NCBI GenBank assembly: GCA_004352715.1
Contig: SCFE01000081.1
Span: forward strand, 123,206-187,205
Source of the DNA: Hofstenia miamia
Taxonomy: Eukaryota > Xenacoelomorpha > Acoela
Direction: 5' to 3'
Length of the DNA: 64,000 nucleotides
Shown piece after piece: positions 12,190 through 24,070 of the stretch. The position numbers were made by a program, and so were the translations under genes. The notes beneath the pieces were generated by a model. It did no database searches and was not told the DNA's origin. It saw only the letters and a program-made list of their open reading frames with translations. Position 1 is the first letter of the stretch; every line of letters begins with the position of its first letter.

Positions 12190-13030
12190 TTATGCCATAC
12201 TGCCTATAAGATCCAAATCTATCTTCACTTTATTGGTCAAGAGACCCGTATCCATTCTTATTTTTATAAGAGGTTTAATAACTTGGTAACCTCCTTCTTT
12301 TAAGAAATTATATTGGCAAGTTTTAGGTTGAGATCCGTGAATAGTTATAGATAGCTGAAGAATGCATGATCCATTTACACAAGCGCATCAACAAAATTGA
12401 AAAATACTGCATACGGCCATCGACACATTTGAAGAATATGTGCGAATTAACTTGTCAACATTGACAACGTCAAATTTTGTCTTGTTGTAGATGTCAACAG
12501 TTTCTGGTTTCAACCCAACATCAGGAATGTTTTGAAATAGAACAAATGAATCATAGATTAGTACTGGTTTGTTGGATTTTAGGCTTATAAGGTTGGTGAT
12601 TATTATGTTGTGCAACAATACGCCTTCCCTGTAGATTAGTGTATTGCACAATGTCATCTAAGCAAAACCTTGAAAAGAGTAGCGTGGCTTCTTTTTCCTT
12701 TTCGGGTGTACATCAATTTCAGTCCAGGAACTTGCTGTAAAATATTTTGTTCAGGTTGTTTTGGTTTTCTGCAGGTGCAATACCATCATACTCAATCCAT
12801 TCTGTACCATTTGCCAAAGTAAAATTCACAGTGGGAAAACAGTATCTGCAATGTTATCATCAGTTGAACTATTACTTGAATCAGGCAAAACATCGTTTTC
12901 AGGAATATCATCACTATTTTCTGATGTCGAATCAGTTTGATTATCATAAACAATGCCTGGATCATTCAAAATGTCACTCACGGTATCTGCTTAATCATGA
13001 TTATCATAATCCTTGCTAATATCTTGAAAT
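12190..13030 (-). pseudogene. piggyBac-type transposase, internally deleted
   Basis: Read on the minus strand, an acidic Ser/Asp-rich N-terminus (about 12860-13000) leads to NGTEWIEYDGIAPAE and then a DIVQYTN block, as in piggyBac N-terminal halves. The catalytic core is almost entirely missing. Directly after comes a 90-residue open frame (12388-12657) with KPETVDIYNKTKFDVVNVDK and LIRTYSSN, the piggyBac signature around the third catalytic Asp (KP...D.YN.TKGGVD..D). A tail FLKEGGYQVIKPLIKIR follows at about 12240-12300. The usual TKGGVD is TKFDVV here. Several stops and shifts show it is dead. No inverted-repeat ends were located. Confidence 0.75.
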
Positions 13031-13917
13031 CACTGCAAAGCTCAATGTGTCGAAAGACTTAGAGGTCTAGACATTATTAGAACACTAAAAACATTGGAAA
13101 TGTTACAAAAAAAATTAAATATTTCTCCAAATCCATGTATTAGTAATTATAAATTGCCTTAAATAATAAGTTGTAAGAACACCTCAGATGCATGTTACAC
13201 AACTTAGACTAATTAATTCTCTGAAACATGCATACACTATACATAATATTAGCAATATATTTCCTTAGATACATTGTGAAAAGTCACTGATTTTGGGATT
13301 TTTTCTCCTGCCCTTTAAATTCTATGTGTACATATGTTGGTCATTGGGGTGTCAAATACCTTTAACGGTATAGTAATAAGGTAAAAATCAAAATGCTTTC
13401 TAGCTGTAATATTTTTAATGGATTATAGTGAGTAATGGAGGACTATTTTCTTTGTTTGTGTCAGGAAAGAATCTACAGAGTACTTTGGGGGTAATTATTA
13501 TCCCCATGAGCAAAAGCCTTAGACTTGTATATAATATACAAATCAGAACAGGCAATATGAGTATAAAATACATTTAGTGATACACTAAAAAATAAGTCTA
13601 TAATTTTTTTAGATCACTTACGCATAATGACATCAGCATTAACCTCGTCTATATTCAGTATATTGATTTTTCAATTGGGGATAAAAGCATAAAAACAGGC
13701 AAGAGTTTTGGTTTGCATTTTGCTTTATAACAAGAATGTATTATAAAGTGAACTTTCTCTGTAATGCAAGCCCATGTTTAGAAAATGCATGGGTCTCAAA
13801 AATGCAAAATATGGAATGCACTCATACCTGCAAAAATGTATGAAAAAAATAGGCAACAATATTTTTTGATTGCATTCCAAGAATTGCATATGAAATAGAT
13901 TTTCTACAGTTAAATTC
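13031..13917. other. AT-rich non-coding stretch
   Basis: No feature recognised. Confidence 0.5.
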
Positions 13918-14411
13918 TTTTAGTAGTCCACAAGGACAACTAGAGATAAGGAAACCAAGCAAGCCACTAATGAGAAATTGAGTGTGGGCTGCAAATATAT
14001 AAACGATTATTTACTTAATTTTGTATTATTTAGAAATACATGCTACATACAAGAATAAAATATAATTTTGACAAGATAATATGTTTCTAAACAAGTATCT
14101 AAACAAAATTTATGCTATTTAACAAATTTCTTTCTTTTGAATTGTTTGTCTGTACATAAGTACATCAAAATTGTTAAATGTTCCATTATTTAATAATACA
14201 ATTTAATGAAAAATCATAAATTTTGTTTAGATACATGCTTAAAAACTTTTTATTTTGTTAAAATTATATTTTATTCTTGTATGTAGCTTGTATTTCTAAA
14301 TAATACAAAATTAAGTAAATAATCGTTTATATATTTGCAGCACATATTCAATTTCTCATTAGTGGCTTGCTTGGTGTCCTTATCTTTAGTTGTCCTTGTA
14401 GTCTACTAAAA
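13918..14411. mobile_element. 494-bp foldback element (long inverted repeat)
   Basis: The left arm, about 197 bp (13918-14114), is complementary to the right arm (14215-14411). By eye they differ at roughly one position in ten, and both start TTTTAGTAG. The arms enclose a 100-bp loop. No coding sequence is present. This structure is typical of foldback/MITE elements or of sources of long hairpin RNA. No clear target duplication is visible. Confidence 0.85.
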
Positions 14412-14639
14412 CTCACTTCTAACTTTTCCACGTTAGACACAATTCTTTAACCATTTTTCTCCTTCTCAACTGTAGGCACAGAATAACACACTTTTCTCTA
14501 GGACGTTTTCCAGCTCAGCCTTTTAGGGCCTAGGTTTAACTAGTTGAGAAAAAATAGCTGTCGATGGTTCATTAGGTGAAATAAATCGTTATTAGTGGTC
14601 CCTTAAAGGAGGCAAAATCATTCCATAGCGAGAAACATT

Positions 14640-14885
14640 GTCCACAATTTTAGTTTTGATTCCAGGATTTCCAAAAGTCGTTTTGCAAGATGTATATATT
14701 GGCTTTCATAGCTTTCAAAAACATCAATGACCTGTGACAGTTTAGTAATAGAAGCTTTAATAAATTTTGCAATTGTATTAAGGTTAACCTCATCCAAAAT
14801 CTTGGTTGACTAAGTAGATTTTGGTGTTACTTTCGAAAGTATTCCACTAATTTTTTTGTCAAACGCGGTATCTGTCTACTATTTT
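14640..14885 (-). pseudogene. short decayed open frame, unknown
   Basis: A minus-strand frame with a single internal stop reads about 75 residues, including ASITKLSQVIDVFESYESQ and AKRLLEILESK, a helix-like charged segment. I do not recognise the family. It could be the remnant of a transposon-encoded protein, or chance. Confidence 0.25.
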
Positions 14886-15861
14886 TCATTGGGATTTGTA
14901 ATACTTTACATATGAAATAAACAGTTTACTTATAGTTATAGCCTGGGATAAGGGTTAGTAAGATTTTGGCATATTTCAAATTATATCATGAATTCTTTCT
15001 GCATAAACTTCAAATTTCATTAAATGTGATAATATTTTAAAATATAAATTATATAATCTTTACGAAATTAGACATCTTGTATAAAAGGAATTTTCATTTT
15101 TCACATGTTGATAGCATATATAAGATATTGTAAAACACTGTATGAATCCACTTCAACCTCAGTCCATGTTATAATTTAGCTGCACTACATCAGGTAGAAG
15201 CTAGACTTGGAAGTTTTATCCTGCCAACACCAATATTAAAAGAAGAAAAGAGTAAAATACAATTGCATTGGTTTTTGTCAATAATAAAATAAACGCAATG
15301 ATTTTTACAAATATATATGTACTAATAATTATATTTATTCATAAGTTAGCATGTATATGTGTATATTTTTTCTGTTTTTTTAAAAATCATGACTACTTTC
15401 ATTAGTCTTCATATGAGATTTTTATTACTTGTTCACTATATAATTGTATTTTCAGCACACACCTTGAAAAAGTTTAAAAATTTTCAACATGAAGGCTTTG
15501 CAATTCTTAAAAATTTAGAAAAAAGCCAATTACTTAATCACTTTTTTTAGTTCGAGCTGATTGTGAGCGTTTTCTTAAATCTGAAATTGTGACAATTTTA
15601 GGCAGCTTCTTGTCAACTGATCTATTTATTTAATGACAATAGTTATAGCACATTTGTGAAGATTATGCGAGATTATACTCTGATATGAACCAGCACAATA
15701 CTTTTATTTAAAACAAAGCAGACGTTTGAAAAAATTTTCATTTTTAATACAAATAACTTTAGCAGAATGTTTTTAAGAAGAATAAATTCAAAAATATCTG
15801 TGAACAAACGAGTAAATTGATAAACAACAAAAAATGCACTTTCCAAGTTTTTCAGTCTCAT

Positions 15862-16900
15862 TTACGTAGCCAGCAATGATTTCTCTAAAGACTTACAGTG
15901 ACTGATCTTCTCATTCGCCATACAAAAAATTCTTTCTTCTTGATCATTTGTGTGTGGTTTTGTTTCTCGGACAATGATTAAATTGTGTTTCCGAAAAAAT
16001 TTTTTACTCTTATCACAGAAGTCACTGAGCAAACTCCAATCTACGGTGTCTTTGATAAAAAACCAATCAACCAAACAGGAGCCCATTGCTGATGAACGAA
16101 TTCATTTTTAACACTTTTTTGTATTCTCTGAATTTCATCAGTTCTGCCATCAAAGAATATATTGCTTTCCTATTGAAACAGGTGCGTGTGATGCCCACAT
16201 GAGAAGTGTGAATTCTAACTTTCCTTCAGAGACCATCTTCGCTCCAGGATCGCATAGTCTTCACCAACTCCAGCGAAAACCGATAATCATCTCTGCGTCG
16301 CTCATTTGTAGGCAGATCTTCGTTGATTTCGGACTTCAACCGATTCCACGTCATTGTAATTCTTTTTCAAATATGTCAAGCTTACACGCAATTCTTCAAC
16401 GAAACTGAAAGATATCTTCGGACTCTTCGAAGTTTCAGTTAGTTTGTGATCAAATTGGTATATGAAGCAAACATGCATGGTAATAAATATTTGTGTGATA
16501 TAACACCGGATCTTGCTCCAGTGATCGTGGGATCTGTGTCAGAAACAATGGTAGATACTTCAAAAGAATTGAGAACTTCCAATAAGCAACTAGCGATGTT
16601 CACAGATTTTTTGTTGCTCAATTGAATAAGCTTGTTGCCATCACACACGCCAATAATTTCCGTTTTTCTCCCATATAACTTCATTTCAAAGTACAAAAGA
16701 TCACCAGTTTCGCCAATGTAGCGTACAGTTACACATCCGGAAGATTCCACTTTTGGAACTTGCCACAAGAATCCCCGAGTAGAAGGTTTGGGAAGTTCAC
16801 TAAGGTATGGAAATTCTTGGCTATAAAATTTCATGACATCAATCGTTTGAGAAAGGAACAGACTTGCAGTCTCTTGCAATCTTTCAGCAAATTTCGATTC
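15862..16900 (-). pseudogene. decayed DDE-like transposase, unnamed family
   Basis: A 146-residue minus-strand open frame (16439-16879) contains RYIGETGDLLYFEMKLYG and then SDTDPTITGARSGVISH. The D(T)xxxxTGARSG pattern resembles the DTTxxNTG motif of an uncharacterised transposase-like family common in invertebrate genomes. Further downstream on the same strand (about 16130-16400), an RRRDDYRFSLELV block and an AIYSLMAEL block match the order of conserved segments I remember for that family, but in shifted frames. The frame 15862-16086 would be the C-terminal part. Family assignment is from recollection of motif order; decay is plain from frameshifts. Confidence 0.45.
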
Positions 16901-17939
16901 TGCTGCATGTTTTGAATAATTTGGTGGAAATGAATCACTAAAATGGATGATGATTCAGTATTTCATGTTCTCAACGGAGGAAAGGTCAAAATTATGGTCT
17001 TCAACAAGTGTTGAAAATGACGGTGACGCTTTAGGAGTCATACGAGATGGATGCATTATATATCCTGCAGATTTTGTCAAGCAATATCCTTCTCTTCTCT
17101 CTTTTGCCAGGGGTAATTTAAATTGTCCTCCTTTGTTTTCCATATATGTGTCTTTGGAAAACAATCAAGAAGTGTATCATCAGAAGTAAGTTTAAATGTT
17201 GTAGTTTATTGTAAATTTGGTTCTATCTTTGAGCTGGAATATTTTGCTTGAACCAAATATTTTCAATTTATTTTGTAAGCTGACTGAGAAAACTTTGATT
17301 TGAATTCCAATATAAAGTTTTCGCAAACACTTACACCTTTCATAGATATTTTTTGCAGGAAGGTAGCTTTGTCATTTCATATAAAAGTAAGACTATGGCT
17401 ACTATTTATAGCTATCTTAGCAGGTTAACCTCCTAGACTAAGAAGACCAGAATACGATGTAGTTTAATGAAATCACTGATAGCTTATGCCTATACACATC
17501 AATGATGTTAATTAAAATGACAAGTTTCGAATAGGCCTTCAATTTGAGGAACGCACTGAAATTTAGACTTGGAAATATCTTGAATATATTCATAGGCTTT
17601 CTTATATGATGAACAAAATCTGCAGTGGTAATGAATTTATTCTTAGACATGATCTTTGAAATATTTACTGGAGCCATATAGTAATATTTTAGAGCACATG
17701 TATTTTCTATAATTGAAACACTAAAAAATTCAGATTTGAAAAATTTTGAACTTTTTTTAGTAAATGAGCAAAACTGACGTCACATTTGTTATCAACGTGC
17801 AAAAGTTCTTATGGATCATTTTCGTCCTTCCTAAATTGAACTATTTTAAGCACTGATACGTTTTTCTAAAAATACTTAAATAAGAAGTCATGCTGATCAA
17901 AATTTAGTAGGTCAGACCAAATTTTTAGACGATGACGAA
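16901..17939. other. AT-rich, no supported gene
   Basis: The open frames at 16947-17189 (+) and 16955-17164 (-) overlap and neither shows a domain. The minus one may be the far N-terminal remnant of the adjacent transposase-like pseudogene. Nothing else recognised. Confidence 0.4.
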
Positions 17940-18720
17940 ATTTTTTATATTAATATTCTTAATTTTGTAATAATGAATAGTGACATCAAAAATTTTACAA
18001 AGTATTTCTCAAATGATCAAGAGAAACTAAGTATTGAAAAAACCAAAATTTATAATATTCTTGTCTAAGGCACAAAATATTGAACTTAATATAATCCTTC
18101 TACCAGTAAGGGAAAGTGAATCAATTAAATATTTAGGTGTTGAGATTGAAAACGATTTAAGCTATAAAAATTTTTTAATGACTAAGCTTCAAACAATTTC
18201 CTCTGGGCTTAGTAATCTTTAACATCTGCGAAATATGTCAAATATGTTTCACAAACAATTAATAAATGCTCTCTGCTTATCACATTTTTAATATTGCTAA
18301 TTTTTCTTTACATATATAAATTCAAAATATCGCAAACTTCTATTTAAAACATTCTATTTGATGTCCTTAAAAACTCAGTTCACTCAAAAAACTTGAAAAA
18401 GCTTCCGATTATCGATTAAAATAACTTATGTTATCTCAATATAATTGAAATTCAAATTTAGGCAACGTTCAATTTCATTTTAAAACAATATGCTAAATTA
18501 AGTGAACGTTCTCAAATTATTTATGCTAAGATAACATAGTAGTTTTTATCACATCCACAAAAAATGGAATAACTTAGATAATGAAATTAAAATCGAAAAA
18601 CTCCAAAAAGCATAGAATAAAATTACAAATGTTTTCCAAAGAAAGTTAATATCTAACAGCATTAATGCACTACTATCGTTCAAAAATTTCACAAGGAATA
18701 CACTCGCAAATTTACATGTA
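17940..18720 (+). pseudogene. LINE RT thumb/C-terminal fragment
   Basis: A plus-strand frame at 18034-18222 reads KPKFIIFLSK, then ESIKYLGVEIENDLSY. This is the KT-x-F motif plus the YLGV block that follows the YADD box in APE-type LINEs. Downstream, frame-broken peptides resemble the C-terminal tails of the CR1-like copies in this window. Upstream RT and endonuclease are missing. Confidence 0.6.
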
Positions 18721-19446
18721 TTTTATGTATACTTACTAATATTTTGTAAATTGTTTGTAGTTTGGGGTTTTTTTAGTTGTTATTTTCAGCAATAAATATC
18801 TGATCACATTTATTTGGGAAATTTGTACAGGTAGTTATTATATACATTGATAGATATTTAAGATAATATTGGGTAACAAATCACAAATGTTGTGGTCATA
18901 ATAACCACCGAGCAAGTAGTTGTGATCATTTTCTACCTCTGATGGCCAGAAATAGTTTTGATGGATAAAGAAACATGAATGGGAACAGTGACAGAGAGCA
19001 GTACTAAGAAGTCTAAATGCTTCAAGCAAAAAAAAGATAGGATTTAAGAGCAGAGAGAATTCTGAAAAAAAAGGCTGTGGGAGTTGAAAATGCTGAGTTG
19101 TCCCAGTAATGGATGGTAGAACTAGAAGCAGCAAGCAAGAAGTACAAATGGCATTTGAAGAAGATAGAATTATCTATACGAGTAGTGAAGAAGGCAGAGC
19201 TCTAAGAAAAGCTTTCAGGCTTCCCGGAAACTGATTTTAAGGCTTCAGTATATAACTCAATGTACATAAATATTTTTCATGTATTAAATGCCTATATTTC
19301 TGTAAATTTTTTAAGAAGCTTTTCCTATTTAATTTAAGATTTAATTTCATTATAATTGGAGAGTTAATAATAAAGTGCAAAGAGAAGCTTTGTACAATTT
19401 TGACTAGAGACACAATTGGTCAACTTAATATCGAATAAGAAAGTGA
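18721..19446. other. non-coding stretch upstream of the GPCR
   Basis: No coding feature. 18940-19220 is purine-rich (GAAGAAG-like) on the plus strand. The promoter of the GPCR presumably lies in or beyond it, but no defined element is visible. Confidence 0.4.
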
Positions 19447-19832
19447 GTGCAAAATAAAAACAATAAAACATTGCATTTAAAATACTTGCTACAAATGCTA
19501 TTGAATAGAACATGCGTTGTTGGTCCTGTAGAAGAGCTCATTGCATATGCAACTAGGTGGTATGTTCTCATTTTTTCGGTGATTGGAATCTTTTGCAACA
19601 TTCTCAGTTTTGTTACAATACATTCTATGAAAGTAAATAATTCCGCTACAGTCTACATAAANNNNNNNNNNNNNNNNNNNNNGCGTTGTTGGTCCTGTAG
19701 AAGAGCTCATTGCATATGCAACTAGGTGGTATGTTCTCATTTTTTCGGTGATTGGAATCTTTTGCAACATTCTCAGTTTTGTTACAATACATTCTATGAA
19801 AGTAAATAATTCCGCTACAGTCTACATAAAAT
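19447..19832 (+). CDS. GPCR exon 1 (duplicated across an N gap)
   Basis: Encodes the extracellular N-terminus, TM1 and the first residues of TM2 (NSATVYIK), then the donor T|GTAATT at 19832/19833. Bases 19514-19661 and 19683-19830 are the same 148-bp sequence, separated by 21 Ns (19662-19682). The true exon is therefore probably 217 coding bases, with the gap artefactual. Confidence 0.8.
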
Positions 19833-21777
19833 GTAATTATTTTAATGGCACTCTCCTCAGTCCTTTTAAACAAATTTATAATAACTGCTAGGTTCCATTA
19901 GAATTAAATCTACATTATTTAAGCATTAATAACTTAGTAATATGCCTTATATATTGAGCTCAATTAACAATCAATTTAGAGTTATATTTTAACTTTAGAC
20001 TTCTCTTTTCCGAGGTTTCTTTTCATTTGATATACAATTAGGCTTAGATTTTGTTGGTGCCGCTTAATCTGAAACTGTAGAGGCCAAATTTAAGTCATTA
20101 TTTATATTCTGCATTATACATGTATATATGCATATTTTTCAAAAACATGCATAGACTATTAAACTTTATGTCACTAGTGACCAAATTCTTCATTAGATAA
20201 TTTGTGAGATCCGGATAAAACTATTCGAGTTCAAGTATATATCTCAAAGCTCCCGATCAGATATAATTTGATGCATAATGGAAGTGGTCCTAGTTAATTA
20301 TATTTGTTGGTAAATTGCGGCAAAATTACGAAGATCAGAAAATTTAATGAATCAAAGAGCTTTTTACAATTATTATCACTCTCTCAATTGGCTAATCTTT
20401 AAAAACATTTACTTAAAATTCAGTTTTTAACTACTAGATAAGCATGCTACTTCTATGGAAAAATAATATATATTAGGACATGCAAACATTAACATGTTTA
20501 CAGTGTCAATATTAGACAGCTTAACAAGTTTTCTGTTTATGCTTATACATATTACTTTTTATAGTGGTTTTTCGCATTAACATATGATATTGCTGCTTAT
20601 GCGACAGCAAAAGCGCTCTAGAATTTAAATAATGCCTAAAGAGAGCAAGATACAAATATTGTGCCATAAATTTCTTGAAAAATCAAATTTGGCAAAAGAA
20701 ATTTCCATTTGAGCTTTCTATATGTTTTTGAGCATTTTTCATTTCTTCATTTCTTAGAAACAAAATTTTGTTGGTTTTATAGTCTTCATGGATTTATAAC
20801 TTGGTTTCTGTAACCCTAAATCAAAATTTCAATAAGATCTATATATATATATATATATATATATGTAAATATATGCTTATATCGGACTTCTTGTCACTTT
20901 TTGGCCATTTATATTGGGCACTCTGTCATTTTCCATTTATATTTTAAGCCTTTTCTCCTCAAACAAAAAAATTGTATTGGCTCTTTGTCTGCGTTTGAAG
21001 TGCATAAGCTGGCTGTTAGAACAGTTTTTATCAGTGTAAAACATCAAATTTTTTTTATACATAATTTAATAAGGTTACACACTTCATTTAAAAAATCTAT
21101 AAGTACTATTAACATCGTCAAACACTAAATTAGAGCGAAAAACCATTAATTACCTAATGAGTTATTAGTAATGACACATATTTGGCAACAAAATTATGAC
21201 AATAGTTCTAGTAAACTGTGAGAATAGAGAGTATATTTATAATATTTCCGCTCTTTTCTTTTTTGGACGAGATTTAGAAAAGTTCATTTGACCAACAAAT
21301 ATGGGCTTTCATTTAAACAATTGCAATAATAAAATATTTTTTTTCGTTTTAGGACTACAGCAAAATTTTCATATTAGATAAAATGTTGCAGTATAAATGT
21401 ATGGTTTAATCAGTAAATGAATTGAGGGAAAAATCACGTTTTTGTTAGTCAAACAAATTCTAATATTTTATCCTTTTAAAATTTCCCAATTCCAAATTTT
21501 ATCAACAATCTGTTTTTGTCAGGAGCAAATAACATGAAAAAGACAAAGCGCTGTATATAAATATTTTTCAGGTACATTTTATATATGTAGGTTACTCTAA
21601 AACCTGAAGAAATTTGCAAATTTTTTTTCATTCATCCAATATTAATTTCTTAGACAAACACACATATATCCTGAATTCGGTGGTTTCATAAGCAAAATTA
21701 AAAAAATTGGCGCTTTGCCCCTCTGTAAATTCTAAAATATAGCGCTTTGTGTGACCAAGCGTCAATTTCTACTGAAA

Positions 21778-21822
<45 letters not shown>

Positions 21823-23241
21823 GCTTTGAATATAAAAGTTTAAAATATATACAAAGCATTGGATACAAGAAAATCTATGCGGCCGCTGGGTATGGGTCCA
21901 AAAAAAGTTTTTTTGAAAATACTTGAAACTCATAAATATGAAATTAGACCACTATTCCAAATGTGCAATGAAAAATTTTAGATTTTTTTGTATCCAGCGT
22001 CTTGTAGATATTTTAAAATTTTGTATCCAAAGCCCCTATATATACATATATTTATATATATATATATATATAACTAAGTTAACTCTTTAATTCTAGGGCT
22101 AGCTATTTGGGACTCACTTTCAGTTTTCTTTGATGGACCCATTGATATCACAATGTACGAGGATATGTTGGATTGGAGTTTAACCAAATATGGATTTGCT
22201 GAACAATTTGGTAAGTAGGGTCTACTAAAATATAACGAATTTGAATATAACCGTGCATGAACATTCAAGATTTAAAATCTTCTAGAAAAAGTTTGAAAAC
22301 ATGTATGCACATGAACTGTCAAAAAATTCTATACATATATATATATATNNNNNNNNNNNNNNNNNNNNNNNNNNNNNNNNNNNNNNNNNNNNNNNNNNNN
22401 NNNNNNNNNNNNNNNNNNNNNNNNNNNNNNNNNNNNNNNNNNNNNNNNNNNNNNNNNNNNNNNNNNNNNNNNNNNNNNNNNNNNNNNNNNNNNNNNNNNN
22501 NNNNNNNNNNNNNNNNNNNNNNNNNNNNNATATATATATATATATATATTGCTTAGATTAACTCTGAATAAATTAGCTTGCACGAATTAAAGCTTTAATA
22601 CTTAAGTAATTGCTTAGTGTTTAGAGCATGGACTAGATTGGGTAACTACTGGAATAGCGCATTGGCTTGTTGTTGTTATAACATTCGACAGACTAGCTGC
22701 AACATATTTTCCAATAGAATACCAAAGTCATTATTCAAACCCACGTTTTTCTTACAAAATTTTGGCTGGACTTTTTATCTTTGTTTATGTTATTATTGGT
22801 TTCCCTACAATGCTCGTTTATCACAATTGTGTCAATGGCACGTGCAACTTGCGGCCTGCGTTTGCGGACAAGCCTATAATATTGATGCTGGTTACACTTC
22901 AGGGTTACATTCCTGTTATATTCACGGTCATTGGAAATAGTATGATTTGCCTAAAAATTTCACTTGGCAATACCAAAAAAATGAAAAACGGTGGAGTGGA
23001 AAAGCTGCTTTTTATCGTCTCAATCAGTTTTCTTATATTTGTTACATTAGCAGAAACATGTTACTATATTCAATACTACAATAAATTGAATGGAAAAAAC
23101 TGTAATATGTTTACCGCTGTAATTAACTCTATTACAAAGACGTCATTGGTAACTAACAGTGGAATTAATTTTTTTCTATACATTTTGTTAGGAAAGACAT
23201 TTCGACAAAAATTCCTGCAACTTATCAAGTTCAGACAATGA
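19447..23241 (+). CDS. class A (rhodopsin-like) peptide-type GPCR, three exons
   Basis: Spliced gene: exon 1 from the ATG at 19447 (copy after the gap ends 19832), exon 2 22097-22210, exon 3 22625-23241. With the duplicated 169 bases counted once, the coding length is 948 bases (315 residues). Junction phases are 1 and 1, all at GT-AG sites. Features in order: NRT glycosylation site; TM1 with GIFCNILS (N1.50); TM2 LAIWDSL (D2.50); TM3 ending FDRLAATYFP (DR motif, not DRY); ECL2 Cys (NCVNGTCN); TM5 and TM6; TM7 NSGINFFLY in place of NPxxY; short tail LGKTFRQKF. The cysteine expected at 3.25 is absent, and no CWxP is seen in TM6. The general look is that of invertebrate FMRFamide/TRH-type receptors, but the ligand cannot be inferred. 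It would act at the plasma membrane through G proteins. Confidence 0.85.
20843..20872. repeat. (TA)n microsatellite in GPCR intron 1
   Basis: Uninterrupted TATATA tract. Confidence 0.8.
21821..22034. mobile_element. 214-bp MITE inside a (TA)n tract, GPCR intron 1
   Basis: Terminal inverted repeats of about 55 bp (21821-21876 and 21980-22034) start GGGCTTTG(A/G)ATA and share GGATACAA(G/A)AAAATCT at their inner ends. Both flanks are long (TA)n runs (21779-21820 and 22037-22071). The core contains GCGGCCGC near 21880, conspicuous in this AT-rich sequence. No coding capacity. Confidence 0.75.
22097..22210 (+). CDS. GPCR exon 2
   Basis: 114 bases between TTCTAG and GTAAGT. The first two bases complete a TGG codon, giving the TM2 motif WLAIWDSLSVFFDG, then ECL1. 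It is too short to stand out as an open frame, and was found from splice sites and phase. Confidence 0.8.
22349..22529. other. assembly gap (181 N) in (TA)n, GPCR intron 2
   Basis: Ns flanked on both sides by TATATA; the gap is a collapsed or unsequenced microsatellite and does not touch coding sequence. Confidence 0.95.
22625..23241 (+). CDS. GPCR exon 3
   Basis: Starts after TTTAG at 22624. The phase-1 join makes GAG, then HGLDWVTTG and TM3. It carries TM3 to TM7 and ends with TGA at 23239-23241. The acceptor choice at 22624/22625 is the one that keeps the frame with exon 2. Confidence 0.85.
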
Positions 23242-24070
23242 ATACACGCATGGCCTTCAAAAATTTTTAAGAATTTGATCATACAAATTCAATTTCAAGT
23301 CTATATTTTTTTATCACTAGATGTCTACCTAAATATATTAAGTCTTAAATATCAAGGCAACAACTGTTTTAATTTCGCAGATAAATTTACAGCATTCTCA
23401 AAAGCTGTCAATAAATGTTTTCTATGCGTCTTTATACAAAAAACTTAGTAAATGTCCTTAGCCACTCTATAATATCATACGCTTGTTTTGAAATCGTTTA
23501 TCTTGTATATTTACTGGTAGATACTACACAGTATGAATAACATGAAAATATATTCTGCCTTGCAATATTTTGGTATTCTAATGCTAATATCTATCGCTAA
23601 TGTTTTTTGCGAAAATTCTTTAGATAGGTAACTCAACTTCTATCATGGAACTTTGTGGAAATACCTTTGTAATTCCTGAATTATTGTTGAAAATTCATTT
23701 AAAATCATGGACCACCAAGTTGTGCAGAATTGATCAATATCATCAAATCCTTTTAATTTATAACCGCAATAGTGAAAGCATTCTTAGTAAATAGTTATTA
23801 ATAGAATCTAATCAGTGATTTATAATCAATCATTGAAGTAATAAACTGCAAAAAAACAGTAAAGCGATTGTTGTAAATCGTCACACTTTTTATTCACAAA
23901 TAGGCAGTACTAGTCTAAATATAATTGTCCAAGACTCTATCAACTAAAGGTTGAAATTAGGAACCATGTGTAATTAGCTATTAGTGAAAATATTGAAACA
24001 GATGTTCTGACTGAATGAAATAAATTCAATTATATGGTGATCCATTTAATATGCCTTGTATCTATATCTA
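23242..24070. other. AT-rich non-coding stretch
   Basis: Probably includes the GPCR 3' UTR: AATAAA occurs in TCAATAAATG near 23411 as a candidate poly(A) signal. Nothing else recognised. Confidence 0.4.

Noticed and set aside
22257-22583. Open frames containing long runs of X between TA repeats
   Set aside because: They cross N gaps in (TA)n microsatellites; IYIYIY translation is a repeat artefact. The same applies to 27212-27550 and 53208-53566.
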